18,805 nt of DNA from JAUHWS01 sp964571805. GTDB taxonomy: Bacteria; Patescibacteriota; Gracilibacteria; UM-FILTER-43-11. Within the stretch, counting starts at the first letter, position 1, and each line of letters starts with the position of its first letter. The stretch covers positions 1-18,805 of the forward strand of contig CAZNDI010000010.1 in assembly GCA_964571805.1 (NCBI GenBank), in the 5' to 3' direction. Position numbers and translations under genes: made by a program. Below, one piece after another: positions 13,639-18,805 of the stretch. The notes under the pieces were generated by a model. The model worked only from the letters and a program-made list of their open reading frames with translations, searched no databases and was not told the origin of the DNA.

Positions 13639-15574
13639 ATGAAAAATTATAAGAAAATTGTCCCTCTATTTTTAATGACTTTCTTCAGTGTTTGCAGTGC
13701 TTTTGCGGGGGGGGTCAAGCGTAGGAATCCATGAAACGAATGTACATGATAAATCCCTTGCTGCAGGAGTGAATGATCAGCTTTTGATGAGTTTTACGGT
13801 TGAGCCTTGGGAATCTATTCCGGGTGATATAAAATTCACAACTATTGATCTACATTGTACTCCTGGAACGGGTTTTTCTAACCTAACTTTAAAAACTGGT
13901 GAGGAATTAGCAACCACTCAATTCATTTTAGAGGAAGGAAAAATGAAAGCTCATTTTGATGAAATAGATTTTAGTATTCCCAATGGTGTGGCAACGGAAT
14001 TTGAATTTTTAGTCGATGTAAAAGAAAATACAGGTGATTTTATTACTGCTTGTGCATTAGATAACCTTCAGTTCTTAAATCTTGAATCTGGCACTCAGTA
14101 TGAGTCAGATCATTATGTTTTCGATTTCGATATAGACACTTTGGTTTATGTTAATGACTCCTTGGTCGCGAATAATAGTGAAACAGGGGTTAATGTGCTT
14201 GCTCAGGTGGTGTATGACGATGTTTTAGGGCTTAGTAGTCAAGATAATAAATTACTGGAATTTAAACTGAATGCCTCAGAAGAAGTAGAATTGAATAATC
14301 TTTTTATTTATTGTTCAAATGCTTCTGAATTAAAAAAACTTTCTCTCCGGGCAGATGGGGTCGAGATGGAGCCGACGGCTGTTCATGTGGATTGGCTCAC
14401 CACTTCTAGGCCGGAGCATTCTGGGGATAAGCGGATTGTTTTTGCTGATTTAGCTTTAAAGGTGAGTTCTGAAGCAAAAATATTTGAATTGTACGGAGAC
14501 ACTTATAATTACTTTTCTAATTTAACTGGGCCAACTTGTAAACTGATGGATACAGTGGCTAGAGACCTTTCACCTAGTGCTAATCCTGTTCCAACTCAAG
14601 AAACAACAAAAACATATTCCGACGTTTCTGTGGCTAACAAGTACTCTGAGTCTATAAATTATTTAACGGAAAAACGTGTGTTTGAAGGCTATGCAGATGG
14701 AACATTTAAGCCTCTAAATCTGCTGAATCGCGCTGAGCTTATAAAAACATTAGTGACAGGTAAGGGGGTTCAGCCTACCTTGGAAGAAGGATATGAATTT
14801 TGTTTCCCCGATGTGTCCCAGCAGTGGTTCGCTCCTTATATTTGCTATGCCAAAGAACAAAAGTGGATAGAGGGTTATCCTGATGGTAATTTTTACCCCG
14901 CTAATGATGTGATTAAGGTGGAAGCTATAAAAATGTTGGTCAATTCACAGGGTTATCCGCTCGTTCCTGTTTATGGAGCTGAATCCTTATTTAATGATGT
15001 AGACAAAAAACAATGGTATGCCCGCTATGTTAAAGCTGCTAAAGAAAGAGGTTTATTGGAAGAAACGGAAGTCTATGGGGTCGATGAAAAAATAAAACGT
15101 GAGCAGGTAAGCGAAAATATTTATAGGGCGATGTTTATAGCTGAAAAAGGCCTTAGCTATTACAGCAACCCTAAAAAAGGAGCCTTAAATTATAATCATT
15201 CAGAGTTAGGCATTAACTTTGATTACCCATACGATTGGGAGGTAAGTGCGGAAAATAATGGAAAAGTCAGCTTAATTTCACCCAAACGTTATAATATGAA
15301 TTATAGGTTGCAAGTTATGATTCCCGCTGAAAGTTTTGCAAAGTATGAAGCCCTTTTTCAGGGGGAAATAGAAGGTGGCTTTATCTCTGTTAAAGAGATG
15401 AAAATGATTTTTGGAGATCAAAGCTATTTGACTAAGGAGTATTCTCAGCATGAAGGCTTGGCATACTTGGTTAAGGTTGGAGGGGAATATGTAGTTATAA
15501 CGACTGAAGGCTACTTTGATGAACAACAAAAGGAAGAAATCGGTGTCATACTTAATTCTCTTTCATGGAAATAA
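13639..15574 (+). CDS. SLH-domain surface protein, split by a frameshift at a G8 tract
   Basis: ATG 13639 opens a clean signal peptide, MKNYKKIVPLFLMTFFS to AFAGG, but this frame stops at 13732-13734. The rest lies one frame away and is open from within the signal region to 15574. The switch is at eight G residues (13707-13714); with seven, one 644-residue protein results. Numbered on that product: two beta-rich domains (about 40-165 and 180-305), three SLH domains (about 325-372, 388-432 and 450-497, with FCFPDV, WFAPYICYAKE and GYPDGNFYP), and a C-terminal domain (about 515-644) starting near LGINFDYPYDWEV, a PsbP/Mog1-like pattern. There are no DKNYY repeats. It could be phase-variable, a young pseudogene or a read error. 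A GTG at 13688 can start the long frame but would lose the signal peptide. Confidence 0.8.
13707..13714 (+). repeat. Poly-G tract (8 G) at the signal peptide/mature junction
   Basis: GC is followed by GGGGGGGG and TC. The tract sits exactly at the predicted signal peptidase site (AFA-GG). Changing its length by one base switches the downstream protein in or out of frame with its signal peptide. Confidence 0.9.
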
Positions 15575-15610
15575 TTTTTAACTTAGTGGTTGATGACTAA
15601 GGAGACGTGG

Positions 15611-15630
15611 CCTTGAAAAAAATATCAAGG
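15611..15630 (+). terminator. Possible weak terminator after the middle SLH gene
   Basis: CCTTGA and TCAAGG pair around an A-rich 8-nt loop, 36 bp after the stop, followed by only TTTCG. The stem is short. A related A-rich stretch ending ATATCAA recurs at about 15692-15704. Confidence 0.3.
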
Positions 15631-15788
15631 TTTCGAATTCCTGTATTCTGATGTAATTTTGATAATTACTCATGAATTATGCTTAAGTTTTCAAAAAAAT
15701 ATCAAAGCTTCAAAATTTCTATCCTCCGCCAGTTGGCCTTTCGATTGTGATAGGCCGACTTATTCCCTTAAGAGTAGAGATTTTAGTA

Positions 15789-15947
15789 TTATTCCATTTT
15801 ATCAAACTGAAAAACTTCTTCCACTGTTTTCCCAAAAAAGCGCGCGATTTTAAAGCCCAGCGTGAGGGTGGGTAGGTATTAATCATTCTCAATGGCTTGA
15901 ATGGTCTAGCGGCTGACTTCCAGAGCTTTCGCTCCAATCCTCCTCAT
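15789..15947 (-). pseudogene. Xre-family (Cro/CI-type) HTH regulator remnant
   Basis: One minus-strand frame reads MRRIGAKALEVSR, stop, TIQAIEND, stop, YLPTLTLGFKIARFFGKT and VEEVFQFDKME, stop. With the two internal stops (TAG where the family has Gln, TAA where it has Lys/Arg) read as residues, this is the second half of the small regulators of the COG1476 type (VSRQTIxAIENxxYxPSLxLAFKIARxF). The first 20 or so residues, with helix 1 of the HTH, are missing. It is clearly inactive. It lies just upstream of the promoter of the SLH/DKNYY gene at 16002. The stretch 15631-15788 shows nothing else I can support. Confidence 0.75.
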
Positions 15948-15960
15948 TTTTTACGTTTTT

Positions 15961-15969
15961 TGCTATAAT
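15961..15969 (+). promoter_or_regulatory. Extended -10 promoter of the SLH/DKNYY gene at 16002
   Basis: TGCTATAAT is a perfect extended -10. No convincing -35 lies 17 nt upstream. The predicted start near 15976 gives a leader of about 26 nt. The bases before ATG are CCTCCCC, so there is no Shine-Dalgarno. Confidence 0.65.
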
Positions 15970-16001
15970 CAAATCAATTGATTAAAATTTAAATCCTCCC
16001 C

Positions 16002-18380
16002 ATGAAAAAACTCCTCTCTATTACTTCCTCAATATCAGTTTTAGGACTTTTGTTCATGCCCGCATATACCTTAGCCCTTTCACCAGTCCCTACTACGGAG
16101 ATCACCGATGAGTTCAACTTAACCGCTCATGTGAGTTCTTTGGGAACAAAATTAAGCTGGAATATGATTGATGAAATGAGCCCGAACGGAAATCTTTCAG
16201 AAGAGGGGAATACTTATTTTATTGTGTATTCTTCTGATCTTAACGCTCCGGAAAGTGTTGAAAATAATTCATCTGATTCACCGTATTCAGACTGGATGAG
16301 TTTTACTGTTGGGGAGAATGCGTCTACATACCTCATGCCCACCACTCATTTACATAAGGCTACCTATTATGCGGTGTGTTTGATGTATCAAGATTTGTCA
16401 CAGACGTGCAGCCCTCCCGTCAAAGCTGAGCTAAAGAAAATATCTTCAGCCTTTTTTTCAGATGTGGATTCTACATTGGATAACTTTATCGCCATTGAAT
16501 CTTTAGCACGTGAGGGAGTTGTTAAAGGAAATCCAGACGGAACCTTTGCTATAGGCCGACTTGTCAATCGGGCTGAGATGATGAGACTGGTTTTAGCCAA
16601 TCAAAATATCAAGCCTGATCCCTCTGTTTATAAAAATTGTTTTCCAGATGTAAAAGAAGAGTGGTTTGCGCCCGATGTCTGTTATGCCAAAGAAAAAGGC
16701 TGGATCGAAGGCAATCCGGACGGCTGGTTCAAGCCTGCAGATACAGTAACTCCGCCAGCTGTACTCAAAATGATCCTCAAGCCTTTATTTGAAGAGGAAA
16801 TGGCCAATCAGACTCAAGAACAGGTCAAGGCAGTGGCCGATCAGATGAGTAATGTCGATCTTGATGATTGGTATGCCCCCTACGTCGCTTTTGCTAAGAA
16901 TAGAGGTCTCCTTCATGATTCTTTTGATGATTTATTCAGAATCAATCAAGGTTCATATCGGGCACTGGTGGCGGAATATCTCTTCCGGGCCAGATTGCTC
17001 AAAAATGAAGGGTGGCAAGCTTATCATCCACATTTACGGGATCGAGCTTTGCAAGATAGCACTTCACAAGACCTACTCGGTAACGACGAAGCTTTGTGCC
17101 ATTCAGCTGTCGGCCTACCCACACCTGATTTTGTTTTTCATTATATAAAATCCAAATACGATGTTTCGTATACTTACCGGGATGTGATTCCGGAATATGA
17201 AGATCGTACTTACCCTTATTATGATCCAGGCTATATCTGCTTGCTTCCGGATGGTGGTACTTTAGTTTCTAATTCGATCATGTCAGACCAATGGACCGCT
17301 GAAAAACATTTGATTCATTTCGATGTTGAGGCGAATGTGGTCAAGGACGAAAGTGTTAAGTGTGAACGGGACGAAAGGACGTATGCTCTGGAATTAAAAA
17401 ACGGCCTAGATGCGGATTCTTTGGAAATATTAAACTGCCATTTGTTTAAAGATAAAAACTATGTTCATTATGAAAATGCCATTGAGACGATAGATCTGGC
17501 GAGCCTGGAAAATATAGGATGGAATTATTTAAAGGATAAAAATCGTGTTTACTGGCATTCAAGTCTGGATATTGAAGAAGCGGATCTATCTACTTTTAAG
17601 CCGATAAATTCCTCCTTTGCGATGGATAAAAATCATGCTTATTATGATTTGGCGGTGATCGAAAATGTCGAACTTTCTACTTTTGAAGTATTGGGCAATA
17701 GCTATTCAAAAGATGCGCAGCGCGCTTATTATTCTATCGAACCTATTGTAGTAAGTGATTTGGAAACCTTTGAAGAAATTGATGTTTACCCCTATCGTTA
17801 CGCAAAGGATAAAGAGGCCGTCTACTACTTAGGGGAAAAACTTCCAGAGGTTGATATGGAGACATTCCAGATGATGGGGGATATGTATGCCAAAGACAAG
17901 GATTCAGTTTACTATGGTGAAGATATAATACCGGGCGCTGATGCGCAAAGTTTTGAGATCGTAGATAGTCGTTATGCAAAAGACAAAAATCATGTCTATT
18001 TTGATGAAGAAATTTTAATGGGTTTAGATCCTTCAACTTTTCAAATTTTGGAAACAGGGGATCGAAGTGATGGCATAGGCGTATTTGTTAAGGATTCAGA
18101 TCAAGTTTTTTATTTGAGTGAAGAATTAACGTGGGTAGATGCTGTCACGTTTGAAGTTTTAGGTTGGGGCTATGCCAAGGATAAAAATTATGCAATTTCC
18201 GGGTATAAAACCATAAATGACATGGATGTGGCCACCTTCGAAGTTGTTGAAGAATGGCTGCCCGAAGTTCATACTAAAGACAAGAATGGGGCGTACTGTG
18301 GAAGATCACCCCAAACCGATGGCCATTGCGTTACTTACCCTCTTTTTGGAGGACCTCAGTCCATTCCGATAACTTTCTAA
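16002..18380 (+). CDS. Exported S-layer homology protein with DKNYY repeats (paralogue)
   Basis: A 792-residue surface protein with a signal peptide (1 to about 26, ending YTLALS). A beta-rich N-terminal domain (about 35-140) resembles a fibronectin type III fold. Three SLH domains follow (about 151-197, 213-258 and 283-328) with NRAEMMRLVL, NCFPDVKEEWFAP and WYAPYVAFAKN. A linker carries HLIHFDVEAN (near 436-445). Ten DKNYY-type repeats run from about 481 to 770, for example YAKDKNHVYF, each with a following (A/V)DxxTFE(V/I)(L/V) strand. It shares the SLH block, linker and repeats with the 777-residue protein at 10943, but has the extra N-terminal domain. It is probably bound to the cell surface through SLH; the DKNYY role is unknown. 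A MITE-like element begins immediately after the stop codon. Confidence 0.9.
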   Translation: MKKLLSITSSISVLGLLFMPAYTLALSPVPTTEITDEFNLTAHVSSLGTKLSWNMIDEMSPNGNLSEEGNTYFIVYSSDLNAPESVENNSSDSPYSDWMSFTVGENASTYLMPTTHLHKATYYAVCLMYQDLSQTCSPPVKAELKKISSAFFSDVDSTLDNFIAIESLAREGVVKGNPDGTFAIGRLVNRAEMMRLVLANQNIKPDPSVYKNCFPDVKEEWFAPDVCYAKEKGWIEGNPDGWFKPADTVTPPAVLKMILKPLFEEEMANQTQEQVKAVADQMSNVDLDDWYAPYVAFAKNRGLLHDSFDDLFRINQGSYRALVAEYLFRARLLKNEGWQAYHPHLRDRALQDSTSQDLLGNDEALCHSAVGLPTPDFVFHYIKSKYDVSYTYRDVIPEYEDRTYPYYDPGYICLLPDGGTLVSNSIMSDQWTAEKHLIHFDVEANVVKDESVKCERDERTYALELKNGLDADSLEILNCHLFKDKNYVHYENAIETIDLASLENIGWNYLKDKNRVYWHSSLDIEEADLSTFKPINSSFAMDKNHAYYDLAVIENVELSTFEVLGNSYSKDAQRAYYSIEPIVVSDLETFEEIDVYPYRYAKDKEAVYYLGEKLPEVDMETFQMMGDMYAKDKDSVYYGEDIIPGADAQSFEIVDSRYAKDKNHVYFDEEILMGLDPSTFQILETGDRSDGIGVFVKDSDQVFYLSEELTWVDAVTFEVLGWGYAKDKNYAISGYKTINDMDVATFEVVEEWLPEVHTKDKNGAYCGRSPQTDGHCVTYPLFGGPQSIPITF

Positions 18381-18556
18381 CTCATGTTACGCACCTCCTG
18401 CGATTCACTCTATTCTTTTCCATTAATGAAAAGCGGAGAGCGTGGAGTGGAGAGCGAAGAGCTAATCTCAATTTCAAATTGAAGCAGGCTCACCGCTTCC
18501 CGCTTGTAAGTTGACGTACTTAGAGATAATTCATGGTAAAGAGCGCGTAAGGTGAG
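18381..18556 (+). mobile_element. MITE-like element, copy 2, with 7-bp target duplication
   Basis: This 176-bp non-coding unit has ends CTCATGTTACGC and GCGTAAGGTGAG, which pair as inverted repeats at 10 of 12 positions. It is flanked on both sides by TTTCTAA (18374-18380 and 18557-18563), a perfect 7-bp direct repeat. The inside (GAGAGCGTGGAGTGGAGAG, GCTAATCTCAATTT, GGCTCACCGCTT) matches 1733-1923 in reverse orientation. The left TTTCTAA contains the TAA stop of the SLH gene, so the insertion fell exactly at the gene's end. Confidence 0.8.
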
Positions 18557-18586
18557 TTTCTAAACTGAATTTTTCTTATCCTTGAA

Positions 18587-18617
18587 AATAAACGCCGATT
18601 GGACATCGGCGTTTATT
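18587..18617 (-). terminator. Rho-independent terminator of the partial minus-strand gene
   Basis: AATAAACGCCGAT and ATCGGCGTTTATT pair over 13 bp around a 5-nt loop. On the minus strand the stem runs into a U-rich end (GTTTATTTTC). It lies 30 bp after the stop of the gene at 18648. Confidence 0.8.
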
Positions 18618-18647
18618 AAATTTAAATATTAGTGAATGAGATAAGCA

Positions 18648-18805
18648 TTAAAAATCTCCATAATTCACCTGAAAATAGGTCAAATCCATCGTCCGCAACA
18701 TATTCACGACTTGATCCCGGTCATCAAAAACATCCATGATTGGGTAGGTGCTTCCAGCTTTTTCCAACATCCTCTTTTTGATCACATGATCTTTCTCTTT
18801 ACTAT
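18648..18805 (-). CDS. HAD-family polynucleotide kinase/phosphatase-like protein, C-terminal part
   Basis: The minus strand is open from the window edge to TAA at 18648, giving the last 52 residues. KEKDHVIKKRMLEKAG, then VFDDRDQVVNMLRTMDLTYF and QVNYGDF at the very end match the end of the HAD phosphatase domain seen in T4 Pnkp-like proteins. There the acidic DDR motif helps bind the metal, and the family ends in a VFQVxxGDF-type segment. Such enzymes repair RNA or DNA ends by removing 3'-phosphates. Whether a kinase domain precedes this part is outside the window. Confidence 0.65.
   Translation of the reverse strand, partial: SKEKDHVIKKRMLEKAGSTYPIMDVFDDRDQVVNMLRTMDLTYFQVNYGDF

Noticed and set aside
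15719..15937. Minus-strand open frame of 72 codons
   Set aside because: It is out of frame with the recognisable Xre-type remnant, which explains the coding-like character of this stretch.
15896..15945. A tRNA-like stretch (GGTCTAGCGGCT, GAGCTTTCGCTC)
   Set aside because: No acceptor or T-arm closes around it; the minus-strand reading as a decayed HTH gene fits much better.
1..18805. Recoding of UGA as glycine, as in some related lineages
   Set aside because: All conserved genes run full length with no in-frame UGA, and UGA ends pcrA and the peroxiredoxin at the expected place.

Overview
The window looks like chromosomal DNA from a Patescibacteria (CPR) bacterium, possibly of the Peregrinibacteria/Gracilibacteria side. 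The pointers are a prepilin with the INPGKQLADTRDAQR signature, a short ComEC without a nuclease domain, SLH-domain surface proteins with DKNYY repeats, and no clear Shine-Dalgarno sequence at any start. UGA appears as a normal stop (pcrA, peroxiredoxin) and no gene needs UGA read as glycine. This lineage call is inference from gene content.

Layout. 1-1.7 kb, minus strand: rpsF and the start of rpsR (no ssb between them), then a type IV prepilin-like gene. 1.95-6.45 kb, plus strand: pcrA/uvrD helicase, rsmA, and comEC behind a perfect 52-bp palindrome. 6.5-8.5 kb: a nucleotide-sugar epimerase/reductase resembling the plant NRS/ER type (minus), a 2-Cys peroxiredoxin (plus) and a small membrane protein (minus). 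8.54-10.65 kb: a repeat-rich accessory stretch with tRNA-Lys(UUU), a polytopic membrane protein, a broken tRNA copy, an intact CAU-anticodon tRNA and a 131-bp tandem array that cuts into a DUF1801 pseudogene. 10.9-18.4 kb: three large exported SLH proteins, two of them paralogues with C-terminal DKNYY repeats, and a decayed Xre-family regulator. 18.65 kb to the end: the C-terminus of a HAD-type polynucleotide phosphatase/kinase-like protein.

Three things stand out. First, the middle SLH gene is split from its signal peptide by a run of eight G residues; seven would restore one 644-residue exported protein, so this is a candidate phase-variable surface locus (or a sequencing error). Second, two copies of a 176-191 bp non-autonomous element share imperfect terminal inverted repeats and have 7-bp target duplications (one perfect, one 6 of 7). 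Third, a two-part palindromic element lies directly 3' of both tRNAs, and what looks like a collapsed piece of it sits in the D-loop of a broken tRNA copy. A further small element seems to have inserted inside a GC-rich hairpin repeat at 8.7-8.9 kb.

How the genes fit together: rpsF/rpsR, pcrA and rsmA are housekeeping genes. The prepilin and ComEC fit DNA uptake, and the SLH/DKNYY proteins fit a surface layer. No CRISPR array, prophage or intact transposase gene was seen.
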